Part shown: in pieces, positions 17,141 to 27,612 of the stretch
Layout: each line of letters opens with the position of its first letter
Position numbering within the stretch: the stretch's first letter is position 1
Source of the DNA: Belliella calami
GTDB lineage: Bacteria > Bacteroidota > Bacteroidia > Cytophagales > Cyclobacteriaceae
Assembly: GCF_022549695.1 (NCBI RefSeq)
Contig: NZ_JAKZGS010000007.1
Location: forward strand, 141,869-205,868
Direction: 5' to 3'
Length of the DNA stretch: 64,000 bases
The notes under the pieces: model-generated
Database searches by the model: none
What the model was told of the DNA's origin: nothing
The model's input: the letters and a program-made list of their open reading frames with translations, nothing else
Position numbers and translations under genes: made by a program

Positions 17141-17809
17141 TTAATTGACTCGAATTACCTTTTCATTTGCAATAACGAAGGCTTGGTCTGATTTGGTACA
17201 AGTCATCTTGACCAATCCTGTGAATCTTCCAAAGGCTGGTAAAAGCAGTCTCCCTTCACTGTGGAAAAAGCAAGGTAAGGTGATTTTCTGTCTTCCTTTT
17301 CCACTCAGAGAAATCCCCGGATGGATATGTCCACACAAATTCACTTTTCCATTTGGCACAGATTCCATTGGTTCATGGGAAAGCATAAGTCCATGATACT
17401 CCAAAGGTTCATCATGAATAATCCACTTTCCTGATTGATAGCAGGCAGCAGGCAAGATATCATGATTGCCTTTTACCAAATGAAAATTTACAGATGGAAA
17501 CAATTCTATGAATTCTTCCAATACCCACCAAGAATCATTTAGATCAGAGTGGAACAAATCACCCAAAAAGTAAATATCATTAGGATTGAAATCTTGAATC
17601 AATTTACTGATCTTAGACAAATCATCATGATGCAAATATTCTGAAATCGGCACCCCTGCTTTTCTAAAATGTGCTGCCTTACCAAAATGTGGATCTGCGA
17701 TAAAGATCGCTTCCATTGATTTGCAGTAGATGGCATTTTGAGGTAATAAAAATAAGCTAAAACCCAATGTCTCAAGCTTCAATTCATGACCATGATCTAT
17801 TTCTAGCAT
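17141..17809 (-). CDS. pdeM: PdeM-type metallophosphoesterase
   Basis: A 222-residue calcineurin-like phosphoesterase with all the metal motifs in order: IADPHFGKAAHFRKAGVPI, FLGDLFHSD, VKGNHD, LSHEP and CGHIHPGI. The KAAHFRKAGVPI segment marks the ligase-associated DNA damage response endonuclease PdeM subfamily, usually encoded with an ATP-dependent DNA ligase, an Lhr-like helicase and an exonuclease-like protein. None of those partners is in this window, so the gene is separate from its usual cluster here. Function is inferred from family. Confidence 0.85.
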   Translation of the reverse strand: MLEIDHGHELKLETLGFSLFLLPQNAIYCKSMEAIFIADPHFGKAAHFRKAGVPISEYLHHDDLSKISKLIQDFNPNDIYFLGDLFHSDLNDSWWVLEEFIELFPSVNFHLVKGNHDILPAACYQSGKWIIHDEPLEYHGLMLSHEPMESVPNGKVNLCGHIHPGISLSGKGRQKITLPCFFHSEGRLLLPAFGRFTGLVKMTCTKSDQAFVIANEKVIRVN

Positions 17810-17946
17810 TTTTATTGCTCTAATTCATTTAATAAAACGAGGATTAAACACACTTTTGAAAGCAAATTTGCAAACAAAGTAATTTGTTTTCGTTTTATAA
17901 AAGTATTATTATTCGATTAAGTATAACAACCTAAACTCAAAATATT

Positions 17947-18387
17947 ATGAATTTGAAATTCTTGAAATTAAGTCTTGTCCTGATTTTCACTTTTTGTGGA
18001 TCAGCAGTTTTTGCGCAAAATGCGGATGCAATTGTTGGGAAATGGTACAATACCGAAAAAGATGCACAAGTTGAAATCACCAAAGAGGGAAATAAGTATT
18101 CAGGAAAAATCGTATGGCTTGCCGAACCAACAGAAAATGGCAAGCCAAAGACTGATAAAAACAACAGTGATAAATCAAAGCGAGATCGACCAATCATGGG
18201 AATGAAGCTCCTCAATGGTTTTGAATACAAAGGAGGAGCATGGGAAGACGGAACCATCTACGATCCGAAAAACGGAAAAACCTATTCATGCATCATCAAA
18301 AAGAAGAATGATAAAACCTTGGAAGTGAGAGGTTATATAGGAATTTCTCTTGTAGGAAGGACTGTGGAGTGGACGAAGGTGGAATAG
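17947..18387 (+). CDS. DUF2147 secreted protein
   Basis: A 146-residue exported protein: signal peptide MNLKFLKLSLVLIFTFCGSAVFAQ, then the DUF2147 fold with ADAIVGKWYNTEKDAQVEI, YSGKIVWL and the C-terminal LEVRGYIGISLVGRTVEW. These small lipocalin-like periplasmic proteins are common in Bacteroidota and Proteobacteria; no biochemical role is established. It stands alone on the plus strand and converges with the DUF4221 gene, with six bases between their stop codons. Confidence 0.88.
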   Translation: MNLKFLKLSLVLIFTFCGSAVFAQNADAIVGKWYNTEKDAQVEITKEGNKYSGKIVWLAEPTENGKPKTDKNNSDKSKRDRPIMGMKLLNGFEYKGGAWEDGTIYDPKNGKTYSCIIKKKNDKTLEVRGYIGISLVGRTVEWTKVE

Positions 18388-18393
18388 AAAGCG

Positions 18394-19563
18394 TCAATTA
18401 TTATTTTCAAACTTATAAACGAGAAAACTCAAATAATCTTCTGACAAATCAGGGTTTAAATAATGATTATTAGGAAAAAACAAACCCTCATTAGTAACAA
18501 AGCATGATTGTGCACTTAACCTATTAAAAGGTAATCTGATTTCTGTAATTACTTTAAATTCACTATCAAAAACCATTAAGAACTCGGGTTTTTCAGTCAT
18601 CGAATTAAATTGCGTTCCCAAATCGTCAACTTTATGAGGAATATCACCAAAATGGATTCTATAATATAAATTTCGATAAGGATCTTTGAGTAATGGATAA
18701 AAATATGGGTTTTCTATTCTATGGACAATTCTCTTGTTTAAATCTTGATAATCATCCGCCGGCATCAGTTTAGCCTCATTTGCTGTATTTGAGCTTTCAG
18801 CCCAATATTTTTCAGTAGACTTGTTTTTGATATCATATTTATAGAAAAAATGTTCTGCTGGAAATGAATAAAAGATTTCATCTGAAAAAAAAGTAACATT
18901 TGGCTCCATAGTTTCACCAAGGAAAAAACCATCTTTCGAATATGATTCTGGGAAAGTAATTGGGAATGAATTTAATTTTTCATTTTCCAAATTGATCCAA
19001 GTTATGATTGGTTCTTGATAATATTGAGATTTCTTTGGTAAATGTTTGATAGAATAGCTATTAAAATACACATTTCTACCTACCTGGGAGTAATGCAATT
19101 TGAATGAAATAGGACTTGCTTTATATGCAAGTCTTGAGTTTTGTTTATTAAGATTTATTGAATTTAATACTCTGGCATTTCTATCGATTATATGAAGATT
19201 GGAACTGTTATCTAAATAAAAAATTGAATCCATGTTATGTACGTAAAAATCCCAAGGATCTCCCACTTTATTTGGCCCATCAGTTTCCAAATATATTGAA
19301 AACTCATACTTTTCTTGATTTAAATTAAAAACATCGAGCTTATGATTTGGAGCATTGAATCCAATAAAATAAACAGAATTTCCATTCAAATAAAGAGAAC
19401 TGTACGGGTAGTCGTTATTGAGATCACTGTTTATTGGAATATTTAATTCCTCGACAGTGTATGAAATTATTTTATCAGAATAAAAAGTTTCCTTCTTTAG
19501 CTCCCTGTCCCCGCAACTAACCAACGTGCTAATCAATATAATAGTAAAGAATTTAAATCTCAT
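18394..19563 (-). CDS. DUF4221-like lipoprotein
   Basis: A 389-residue protein from the ATG at 19563, which begins a proper lipoprotein signal (MRFKFFTIILISTLVSCGD, lipobox LVSC). A longer frame exists to 19608, but it would place 15 extra residues before the signal, so I prefer the shorter start. The body has repeated beta-strand/Asp-rich stretches (YFIGFNAPNHKLDVFNLN, FYLDNSSNLHIIDRNARVL) like the propeller-type DUF4221 lipoproteins of Bacteroidota. No enzymatic motif is visible. A gene for a small secreted cysteine peptide lies 86 bases upstream on the same strand, a pairing seen with related propeller lipoproteins. Confidence 0.75.
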   Translation of the reverse strand: MRFKFFTIILISTLVSCGDRELKKETFYSDKIISYTVEELNIPINSDLNNDYPYSSLYLNGNSVYFIGFNAPNHKLDVFNLNQEKYEFSIYLETDGPNKVGDPWDFYVHNMDSIFYLDNSSNLHIIDRNARVLNSINLNKQNSRLAYKASPISFKLHYSQVGRNVYFNSYSIKHLPKKSQYYQEPIITWINLENEKLNSFPITFPESYSKDGFFLGETMEPNVTFFSDEIFYSFPAEHFFYKYDIKNKSTEKYWAESSNTANEAKLMPADDYQDLNKRIVHRIENPYFYPLLKDPYRNLYYRIHFGDIPHKVDDLGTQFNSMTEKPEFLMVFDSEFKVITEIRLPFNRLSAQSCFVTNEGLFFPNNHYLNPDLSEDYLSFLVYKFENNN

Positions 19564-19649
19564 AATTTTTAAAATACAGATTAATAATAAAAATGCAGAA
19601 TTTACCATTAAACATGTAAATTCTGCATCTCATTTAATTTATGTAAGAA

Positions 19650-19868
19650 TTAGTTTAGACCACAAGCGCTTATAGTAGAACACAATCCCTCAGGATGAAT
19701 AATTTGGCATTCAGTCCCATTGTGCTGCGGTTTAACAGTACAAAGTCTTTGGTCATAAGTTGTACCTACCTCTCCAACAGGAGGCAAACTTTCGTCTTGA
19801 GCAATCAACATATTTGATGTCAATAAAACAAAAAAAGCACCCATTATTAATTTCATAAAATTTTTCAT
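19650..19868 (-). CDS. small secreted four-cysteine peptide
   Basis: A 72-residue protein from the ATG at 19868; an in-frame GTG two codons earlier is less likely as start. It has a signal peptide (KNFMKLIMGAFFVLLTSNMLIAQ) and a mature part of about 47 residues with four cysteines, in LCTV, ECQI, LCST and ACGLN, ending almost at the last Cys. It resembles in size and layout the small secreted peptides (NVEALA type) encoded beside DUF4221 or 6-bladed-propeller lipoproteins in Bacteroidota, though the NVEALA word itself is absent. Two disulfides are likely after export. Function unknown. Confidence 0.7.
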   Translation of the reverse strand: MKNFMKLIMGAFFVLLTSNMLIAQDESLPPVGEVGTTYDQRLCTVKPQHNGTECQIIHPEGLCSTISACGLN

Positions 19869-20485
19869 ACTCACTTTTATTTACGTTAAATACTTAATTA
19901 AACAGACTTTATGATGGCCACCAAAGAATCTTTCATAAAGAAAGAAAGAAATAAGCAAGTTTTTAGTTGAAAAAATTGTGACTATATATATTGAAAATTT
20001 AAATAAATCAATATTCTAACTAAAAGATAATTAAAATACGAATAGTGTAATTTTGCGAAATATTTTTCTTTGCTAAAACCTTAAGAAATTTTGATTTCTA
20101 TCTTCACACTCCATATAAAGAAGGAGGCAACTAATTAGAAGACACATAAAAACAGTAAGCTGCTTGGGATAATTAGATCTATTCCTTTGATCTCAAAAAA
20201 TTTAATTTACAAACTCAATTGGGATGGTGCATTAGCCCATCCCAATAAAAAGAAATATGATTATCCGCAATGACACCAGTAGGTAATAAAAACAATTGGA
20301 TCAAGCGGAAAATCGTCGCCTATTGACTGTCAACAGTTGACAGCAGCTGACAGCAGCTGACAGCAGCTGAATTCTAGGTGTGTACCTAATTTAATGTGGA
20401 TACTGGTTTGAAAGCGGATATACATAAAACAAAATATAGGACTCGATTTTACAGCATTCCTTTTCTGCATTCAAACCTTTCAAAA
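19869..20485. other. 617-base spacer with hairpin, decamer repeat and a peptide-like remnant
   Basis: The spacer contains a perfect 10-bp hairpin ATTGGGATGG/CCATCCCAAT (20218-20246) without a T run on either side. It also has a palindrome CTGTCAACAGTTGACAG (20327-20343) running into three exact CAGCAGCTGA decamers (20341-20370). On the minus strand, the frame ending at 20261 reads DDFPLDPIVFITYWCHCG before a stop and is closed upstream by a stop at the palindrome. It may be the tail of a second small cysteine peptide broken by the repeats. No complete gene is seen. Confidence 0.5.
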
Positions 20486-21712
20486 TCAAACTACCTCCAC
20501 AGATTTTTGAATCTCCCTGAAAGCATAATCTACATCCTCTGCTGATACACTATCTGGTAAGGCGACTATAGAAACTCCTCCTTCTTCATTGAGCCTTGAG
20601 AAATTCTTTGGCTTTACCTTTCCTACTGTATAGTAATATCCGTCCAAGTGTATCGAATATTCTGGAGAGAATACTACGCTGTCATTTTGCTCCAGTGACT
20701 TGCTTCTGAACAATACCCTCACGCCCAGATTCAAGAGTTTTTCGTCCAAAGGTTTATCAAAATTCACTTTCGAATAATTGTACGAGAAACCATTTCTGGC
20801 TTTGATCAAATCACCATACACTGCTGCACCAGTGGGCAAGCTACCAGCTCCTTTTCCTAGATAAAACTGCTCTTGCAAGTGTTCTGAAACTATTTTTACG
20901 GCATTGTATTCATTTTCCACTCCAAAAAAGGAATTGGACTCTTCTACAAAAGTTGGTAAAATCTGTGCAGATATACCTCTGTAATCCTTGTCAGCTTTTG
21001 CCATCAATTTTATTTTTAAGCCTAATGCTTTTGCAAGGTTGATCTCTACATCACCCAAGTGCTGAATGCCAAAAGTAGCAATCTGCTCTTGTCCAACAAA
21101 CTTCCCAAATGCATGCAAAATCAGGATATTCAGTTTGCTAGACACATCACTCCCATTGATATCAAAGCTTGGATCAGATTCTGCAAAACCCTTTTGCTGA
21201 GCCATTCTAAGTGCTTCTTCGAAGCTCAGACCATTGTTGAAAATGCGAGAAAGTATATAATTGGAAGACCCATTGAGAATTCCTTCTAAGCTTATAATCG
21301 TATCCTCTTCAAAGTGGGTTTCCAGATTGGTAATCACAGGAATCCCTGCCGCAGCAGCCGCTTCATAAAGCAACTTCCCGCCAAACACTTTTTGCAGGCT
21401 GATCAACTCAGGAAGATGTGCAGAAAGTAATTTCTTGTTTGCAGAAATAACGGTAATCCCCCTTTTCAATGCCTCCGTAACATACTCATAAGCTTCCTTT
21501 TCATCGGAAATCAACTCAAGAATATAGTCAGGATTTTTATCAAAAACATCTTTTGCTGTATATGAGAATTTTATGTCAGAAGGTCTTCTTTTTTTCTGAT
21601 CCTTCACGACAATGGTATCCGGTACCCATTGTTCTTTTTGTTTTTTGGCAATCTGATAGTAGCCTTGGCCAACTACTCCAAATCCGAAGAGTCCTATTCG
21701 CTTAGTCATCAT
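20486..21712 (-). CDS. hom: homoserine dehydrogenase
   Basis: A 408-residue monofunctional homoserine dehydrogenase, with NAD(P)-binding start RIGLFGFGVVGQGYY, SANKKLLSAHLPEL, YEAAAAAGIPVI and GILNGSSNYILSRI, then the catalytic domain with FAESDPSFDINGSDVSSKL. It reduces aspartate semialdehyde to homoserine. No aspartokinase domain is fused. It overlaps the end of metX by 11 bases and is the last gene of the metY-metX-hom operon under the upstream SAM riboswitch, so here it supplies homoserine for methionine. A threonine role too is possible if no other copy exists. Confidence 0.94.
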   Translation of the reverse strand: MMTKRIGLFGFGVVGQGYYQIAKKQKEQWVPDTIVVKDQKKRRPSDIKFSYTAKDVFDKNPDYILELISDEKEAYEYVTEALKRGITVISANKKLLSAHLPELISLQKVFGGKLLYEAAAAAGIPVITNLETHFEEDTIISLEGILNGSSNYILSRIFNNGLSFEEALRMAQQKGFAESDPSFDINGSDVSSKLNILILHAFGKFVGQEQIATFGIQHLGDVEINLAKALGLKIKLMAKADKDYRGISAQILPTFVEESNSFFGVENEYNAVKIVSEHLQEQFYLGKGAGSLPTGAAVYGDLIKARNGFSYNYSKVNFDKPLDEKLLNLGVRVLFRSKSLEQNDSVVFSPEYSIHLDGYYYTVGKVKPKNFSRLNEEGGVSIVALPDSVSAEDVDYAFREIQKSVEVV

Positions 21713-22760
21713 TGTGTTCTAGGTAAAAAGAGCTGAGAATATATTTTAACTGTTCGTATTCTATTAGAAATGCATCATGTCCGTAAGAAGATTTGATCTC
21801 TCGATAGGTCCCTTTCTGAACATGGTTGGCAATAAATTGTGATTCCTCTTTGAGGAAAAGTAAATCTTTATCAATGCCAATGGCGAGGACTCTTGAAGGG
21901 ATTTGGGACAAAGCAAATGCTGCTCCACCTCTATTCCTTCCTATATCATGGCTATCCATCGTCTTGGTCAAAGTCCAATAAGACAAGGCATTGAATCGCT
22001 TGGCGAGTTTTTGTCCTTGATATCTCAAATAAGAGCTTGCTCTATAGCCATCAGTTTTGTCAGCCTCATCAGCTTGGTTGTTTGCAAGATTTTCTGGATG
22101 TCTGTAAGTCAACATAGCAATCGCTCTTGCTGCTTCCAGACCTTTTTTTCCAGCATCAGGATCATTTTTACCCCATGTTTGATCTGCTGCAATTGCCATT
22201 CTTTGCGTCTCATTGAAGCCTATCGTCCAAGGAGAGGTCTTGGCATTGCTAGCAAGAATGATTGTATTTCTGACTTTTTCTTGCAACACATAAGCCCACT
22301 CGATACCGACCTGACCACCAAGTGAACCTCCTATCAAGGTATGGATTTGATGAATCCCCAAGTCTAACCTGAGCAATTCCAATGCATTGGCCATATCCCT
22401 GGAAGTCAAGTTTGGAAAATCATAATAATATGGTCCGCCCGTAACTGGATTTTCCGAAAGTGGCTGGGTCGAACCATAACATGATCCTAATAAATTGGCG
22501 CAGATGATGAAGTATTTACTTGGATCATAAAACTTATCCTCGCCGATTATTCCTGACCACCATTCTTGCGCATTTGCATCACCTGTTAGTGCATGGATCA
22601 CCCAAATCACATTGTCCTTTTTCGCATTTAACTGACCATGTGTGATAAAAGACAACTGCATGTCCTTTATTATTTCTTTGGATTCTAGTTGAAAATCTCC
22701 TTTATGGATAAAGGTCTCTTGCGCCATATCGATACTCAGGTAAGGGCTTTCTAAATTCAT
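21702..22760 (-). CDS. metX: homoserine O-acetyltransferase (MetX type)
   Basis: A 352-residue alpha/beta-hydrolase-fold acyltransferase. Nucleophile elbow GGSLGGQVGIEW, the early NVIWVIHALTGDANAQEWW, and the C-terminal YGHDAFLIEYEQL with the catalytic His are MetX hallmarks. It acetylates homoserine with acetyl-CoA, the first committed step of methionine synthesis by direct sulfhydrylation. Some family members use succinyl-CoA; I do not see residues that decide this with confidence, but the neighbouring O-acetylhomoserine sulfhydrylase favours acetyl-CoA. Operon: 57 bases after metY, overlapping hom. Confidence 0.95.
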   Translation of the reverse strand: MNLESPYLSIDMAQETFIHKGDFQLESKEIIKDMQLSFITHGQLNAKKDNVIWVIHALTGDANAQEWWSGIIGEDKFYDPSKYFIICANLLGSCYGSTQPLSENPVTGGPYYYDFPNLTSRDMANALELLRLDLGIHQIHTLIGGSLGGQVGIEWAYVLQEKVRNTIILASNAKTSPWTIGFNETQRMAIAADQTWGKNDPDAGKKGLEAARAIAMLTYRHPENLANNQADEADKTDGYRASSYLRYQGQKLAKRFNALSYWTLTKTMDSHDIGRNRGGAAFALSQIPSRVLAIGIDKDLLFLKEESQFIANHVQKGTYREIKSSYGHDAFLIEYEQLKYILSSFYLEHNDD

Positions 22761-22817
22761 TGGATTTTGAAATGATGAATTAGTCTCCCGACAATTAGAC
22801 TTTGTAAGATTTACAGG

Positions 22818-24152
<1,335 letters not shown>

Positions 24153-24329
24153 TTACGTATCAATATTCTTTTTGAAGGGAACTGAAGAAGGAAACAGTTG
24201 GTAGTAGGCAAAAATCACCTACACATGGGACATGCAAAAGAATCAAAACACATAGTGAATTGAACTTGACTTGTCAAATTTGAATTGTTGGATTGCCTGA
24301 AATTTGGAATATAAATCATCTTGTTAAGA

Positions 24330-24437
24330 ATTTATATTTCCGAAGGAGGATATTCTCTTTCGGCAGGAATTGGCACCTTGGATTTTCCAGGTTGCCAGAG
24401 GGTCTTAGAGCCTGTCTCTCGTCTCTTCTGTATAAAT
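24330..24437 (-). ncRNA. SAM-I (S-box) riboswitch
   Basis: Read on the minus strand from 24437, the core matches the S-box: P1 strand ATTTATA, AGAAGAGACGAGAGAC, the GGCTCTAAGACCCTCTGGCAACC core, P3 CCTGG-loop-TCCAAGG, then GGTGCCAATTCCTGCC, the P4 hairpin CCGAAAGAG/CTCCTTCGG, and the closing P1 strand TATAAAT, which pairs perfectly over 7 bp (24330-24336 with 24431-24437). S-box RNAs bind S-adenosylmethionine and switch off methionine genes. I see no clear intrinsic terminator in the 204 bases before metY, so the expression platform is unresolved. Confidence 0.92.
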
Positions 24438-24439
24438 CC

Positions 24440-24471
24440 CAACACTATAAAAAGTGATAGGATGCCACAAA
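24440..24471 (-). promoter_or_regulatory. putative promoter of metY-metX-hom
   Basis: On the minus strand, TTTG (24471-24468), 20 bases, then TAGTGTTG (24447-24440), one mismatch from the Bacteroidota -7 element TAnnTTTG. Initiation a few bases later would start the transcript right at the riboswitch P1 helix. Confidence 0.5.
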
Positions 24472-24680
24472 GTAAATTCAGGAATATTAAGAATCCAAGG
24501 AAACTCGAAGAAAAATTATTAAAAAATTGAAAATCTCCATTTTGAGATAGATAACAAACATCTGCTACAGATTGCCCAAAAAAAGATCATAATAAACTAC
24601 CTTTCAATCAAATAATAAGTATGTACCTCAAGAAAGAAATAAAAAATAAAATTCAGAATTTAAGAACGAATGGAAACTGA

Positions 24681-24705
24681 AAAAGCCCGCTCGAAAGCAG
24701 GCTTT
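24681..24705 (-). terminator. rho-independent terminator of the fasciclin gene
   Basis: AAGCCTGC, six-base loop TTTCGA and GCGGGCTT form the stem on the minus strand, followed by TTTTTC. It lies 26 bases after the fasciclin-gene stop. Confidence 0.85.
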
Positions 24706-24731
24706 AGTTTTTCTGAACAGTTTAATGCAAC

Positions 24732-25277
24732 TTATTTTGGCATCAAGACAGAATCAATTACGTGAACTACGCCATTGCTTCCTTCAAGGTCAGCAGCGGT
24801 AACAGTAGCTCCATTGATCATCACCTTGCCATCCTTGATACTTACAGTCAATTCCTGACCATTCAAAGTAGTCACAACTTGTCCGTCCGAAAGGTCACTT
24901 GACTTCACGTTACCAGACACTACATGGTAGGTCAAAACGCCAGTCAATTTTTCCTTATTCTCAGCTTTCAACAACTCGTCAACAGCACCAGCTGGCAAAG
25001 CAGCAAATGCAGCATTTGTAGGCGCGAAGACAGTAAATGGACCATCACCATTCAAAGTCTCTACCAAACCAGCTGCAGTAACCGCAGCTACCAATGTAGT
25101 ATGGTCTGGCGAACCAACTGCGATATCAACTATCGTATTTGGCGCTTCTTCTACTACCACTTCTTCCTCTACAATCTCCGTAGATTCTTCAGTCTCTGCA
25201 GGTTTGTTTTCACAACTTACTGCCAATACTACTGCACTACATACAGCAGCTAAAGTTAAAATTTTCAAGATTTTCAT
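24732..25277 (-). CDS. fasciclin (FAS1) domain lipoprotein
   Basis: A 181-residue lipoprotein from the ATG at 25277, which starts the signal MKILKILTLAAVCSAVVLAVSC with lipobox LAVSC. An upstream in-frame start would add 38 residues ahead of it and is rejected. After a Glu/Val-rich acidic linker (EESTEIVEEEVVVEE) comes one FAS1 domain with the H1 motif FTVFAPTNAAFAALP and the H2 motif NGVVHVIDSVLMP at the C-terminus. FAS1 domains mediate adhesion to surfaces or proteins; the bacterial role is not settled. It is divergent from rlmF and followed by a strong terminator. Confidence 0.92.
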   Translation of the reverse strand: MKILKILTLAAVCSAVVLAVSCENKPAETEESTEIVEEEVVVEEAPNTIVDIAVGSPDHTTLVAAVTAAGLVETLNGDGPFTVFAPTNAAFAALPAGAVDELLKAENKEKLTGVLTYHVVSGNVKSSDLSDGQVVTTLNGQELTVSIKDGKVMINGATVTAADLEGSNGVVHVIDSVLMPK

Positions 25278-25351
25278 TTGTTTCTTTGTTTTATGATTCA
25301 ACACAGACCAAACCTCAATTCCCTTAATAAGTTTTAATAAAGGAGAAATAA

Positions 25352-25381
25352 TTGATGAAGGGTAAAAATTGAATACTTTTG
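25352..25381 (+). promoter_or_regulatory. putative promoter of rlmF
   Basis: TTG at 25352-25354, 19 bases, then TACTTTTG (25374-25381), an exact TAnnTTTG element. The rlmF ATG follows 19 bases after it. Confidence 0.65.
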
Positions 25382-25400
25382 TACTTACCAACGCTCACGA

Positions 25401-26318
25401 ATGATGCCAAAAGAGAAAAAAGTACACGCCACTATCAAATCAGTCCTCCATGCAAGTAATAAACACAGGGAAAGGTATGATTTTCGAGCATTGACAGAAA
25501 CTTTGCCGGCACTTCAAGAGTTCGTTTTCACCAATAAATATGGTGATGAGTCTGTGGATTTTTTCAACCCTGAGGCCGTAATCATGCTCAACAAGGCACT
25601 TTTGAAGCATTTTTATCAAATTGATCATTGGGAAATTCCGGAAAATTATCTTTGCCCACCTATACCAGGAAGAGCGGACTATATCCATTATATAGCTGAT
25701 TTGATTATTGACAAAAATGACAAAAGTTCAAATCAGACTAAATGTCTGGATATCGGTGTTGGAGCGAACTGCATCTACCCAATTATTGGAGTTCAAGAGT
25801 ATGGATGGACCTTTGTAGGATCAGATATAGATCCGGAGGCTATCGAGGCAGCCCAAAAAATCATCAATAAAAATCCCCAATTGAAGAATAAAGTGTTTTT
25901 ACGATTGCAAACCAATCGCAGAAACATCTTTGAGGAAATTATTCAAGCTGGTGAATTTTATGACGTCAGTATATGCAATCCGCCATTTCATGCTTCAGCA
26001 AAAGAAGCAAATGCAAGTTCTTTGAGAAAACTCAGCAATCTGAAAGGTGAAAAAGTAAAAAAAGCCACATTGAATTTTGGAGGTCAGAGCAATGAACTAT
26101 GGTACGAGGGTGGCGAATTGAAGTTTTTGACTAATATGATCTATGAAAGCAGACGCTTTGGCAGACAGTGTCGCTGGTTTACCAGCTTGGTTTCAAAAGA
26201 GTCAAACCTTGCCAAACTTTACAAAACCTTGGATGCTGTCAATGTCAAATCAATAAAAACCATCGAAATGAGTCAAGGAAATAAAATCAGTAGAATTTTG
26301 GCTTGGAGTTTTGGGTGA
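25401..26318 (+). CDS. rlmF: 23S rRNA (adenine-1618-N6)-methyltransferase RlmF
   Basis: A 305-residue class I SAM methyltransferase. The SAM-binding [15 protein letters not shown] and the catalytic motif [12 protein letters not shown] are the signatures of RlmF (formerly YbiN), which methylates A1618 of 23S rRNA. Length matches the family. A second ATG follows the first directly; either could be used. A good TAnnTTTG promoter lies just upstream, so it is transcribed alone. Confidence 0.94.
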   Translation: MMPKEKKVHATIKSVLHASNKHRERYDFRALTETLPALQEFVFTNKYGDESVDFFNPEAVIMLNKALLKHFYQIDHWEIPENYLCPPIPGRADYIHYIADLIIDKNDKSSNQTKCLDIGVGANCIYPIIGVQEYGWTFVGSDIDPEAIEAAQKIINKNPQLKNKVFLRLQTNRRNIFEEIIQAGEFYDVSICNPPFHASAKEANASSLRKLSNLKGEKVKKATLNFGGQSNELWYEGGELKFLTNMIYESRRFGRQCRWFTSLVSKESNLAKLYKTLDAVNVKSIKTIEMSQGNKISRILAWSFG

Positions 26319-26436
26319 TTTCTGAATTTAACAAAGCTTATAAATTAATCTCCGTCATATTAGCTATTCTCTTGTGATATAAATGAGACATTTTCTTTAA
26401 AATCATTTCCTTCTTCAATCTCAATCTCTATTCAAT

Positions 26437-27420
26437 TCACCTAACTCTTATTATTGTGTCTTTCCCTGCTATATTATTAATTTTGAATACTTTATACGGA
26501 GTATTCATAAAGTCAGTCAGTCTTTTTGAATCTGAAAGTAGATCACTGTCATAGCCTAAGGCGTGTGGACCTGCAATTTGTTTAAAGTTACCCATTGAGT
26601 CAATCACAATATGGTAAGGGATTCCAGAAAACTGATAATTAGAATGAGTTTTTGCAATATTTTGGCTTATTAGTTGATGTCCCACTTGTTCATTACTTAA
26701 CAAATAGTTTTTCCATTTTTCAAGATCCGTATCAATCGAAACATCTATAAATACTATGTCGGTATAATCCTTTAACTGCTGTTTCAAATTTTCTAAATGA
26801 GGTTTTTGTTGCATACAAGGGCCACACCAAGTTGCCCAAAATGACACATAAATGGTTTTACCCTTAAAGTCTCCAAACCTTACTTCATTTTCATCATAAT
26901 CTTTAAAGAATTCTTTTGGTAAAGTTCTTGAAGGTTTTGTTGTAAAATCCCACAAGACAGTTGCATTATATAAATTAATCCCCGTCATGTCAGTCCCATA
27001 ACCTTTATTTTTTATAATAAATGGTTGAGATAGCAAATAGCCAACAAATATTACCAAAATGAGAGTCAGAGAGGATATTCTAATATTTTTACTCAACTCT
27101 TTTCTTGTTGATAGTATACTGAGTACAGATATAAAGCCAATTAAAAAGAAAAATGGGAAATGAAGCATGTCAAGAAGAATGAAAAACAACAATGAAGTAA
27201 GCAGGAAAAGTGTAAAAATAAATTTGGTTATTTTGTTGATAAGTCCAGCAAAATAAAAACCAATGGCACAAATCAATATTGGCAACCATTTCATTACTTG
27301 AATATTTTTCACTTCAACAACTTCTGTAAACAAAAGAATGAGCAAAACTGCTGAAGTAATAATCACTAAAATCCCAAGAAAAAGCCTTAGAACGGTTTTT
27401 ACTATATTATTTTTCAGCAT
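26437..27420 (-). CDS. membrane-anchored TlpA-type thioredoxin
   Basis: A 327-residue protein. The N-terminal third is very hydrophobic, with about five membrane segments within residues 9-131. The C-terminal half is a thioredoxin-like domain with the active site ATWCGPCMQQKPHLENL (Cys199/Cys202) and the cis-proline loop in FSGIPYHIVID. Such proteins face the periplasm and reduce disulfides, for example in cytochrome c maturation or stress defence. The five-segment anchor is larger than the single helix of standard TlpA. It has no operon partner; flanks are plain AT-rich DNA. Confidence 0.85.
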   Translation of the reverse strand: MLKNNIVKTVLRLFLGILVIITSAVLLILLFTEVVEVKNIQVMKWLPILICAIGFYFAGLINKITKFIFTLFLLTSLLFFILLDMLHFPFFFLIGFISVLSILSTRKELSKNIRISSLTLILVIFVGYLLSQPFIIKNKGYGTDMTGINLYNATVLWDFTTKPSRTLPKEFFKDYDENEVRFGDFKGKTIYVSFWATWCGPCMQQKPHLENLKQQLKDYTDIVFIDVSIDTDLEKWKNYLLSNEQVGHQLISQNIAKTHSNYQFSGIPYHIVIDSMGNFKQIAGPHALGYDSDLLSDSKRLTDFMNTPYKVFKINNIAGKDTIIRVR

Positions 27421-27612
27421 GACTTTTATACATTTCTAAACGATCCCCTTACACTTCTTTCGAAGCAGATTTCTAAAAATAGTAATTTTAGTTGAATTTA
27501 CTAGGTTCACTAAAAGATTGAAAGCTAGCTTTATAATTAACTTTGCCATCTTTATTCATTAAAATAAACATATAACAATATATCCTGATCCCTTTCATTG
27601 AGATTTACTTGA

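Noticed and set aside
19563..19608. Upstream start of the DUF4221 gene
   Set aside because: It would put 15 residues before a complete lipoprotein signal; the ATG at 19563 is the natural start. The same reasoning moved the starts of the fasciclin, GH32, arginase-family and VOC genes.
20218..20246. Terminator of the met operon
   Set aside because: The hairpin is perfect but has no T run on the minus strand and lies 240 bases beyond the hom stop.
24321..24530. 69-codon plus-strand frame
   Set aside because: It lies antisense over the SAM riboswitch and its promoter; the RNA signal explains the sequence.
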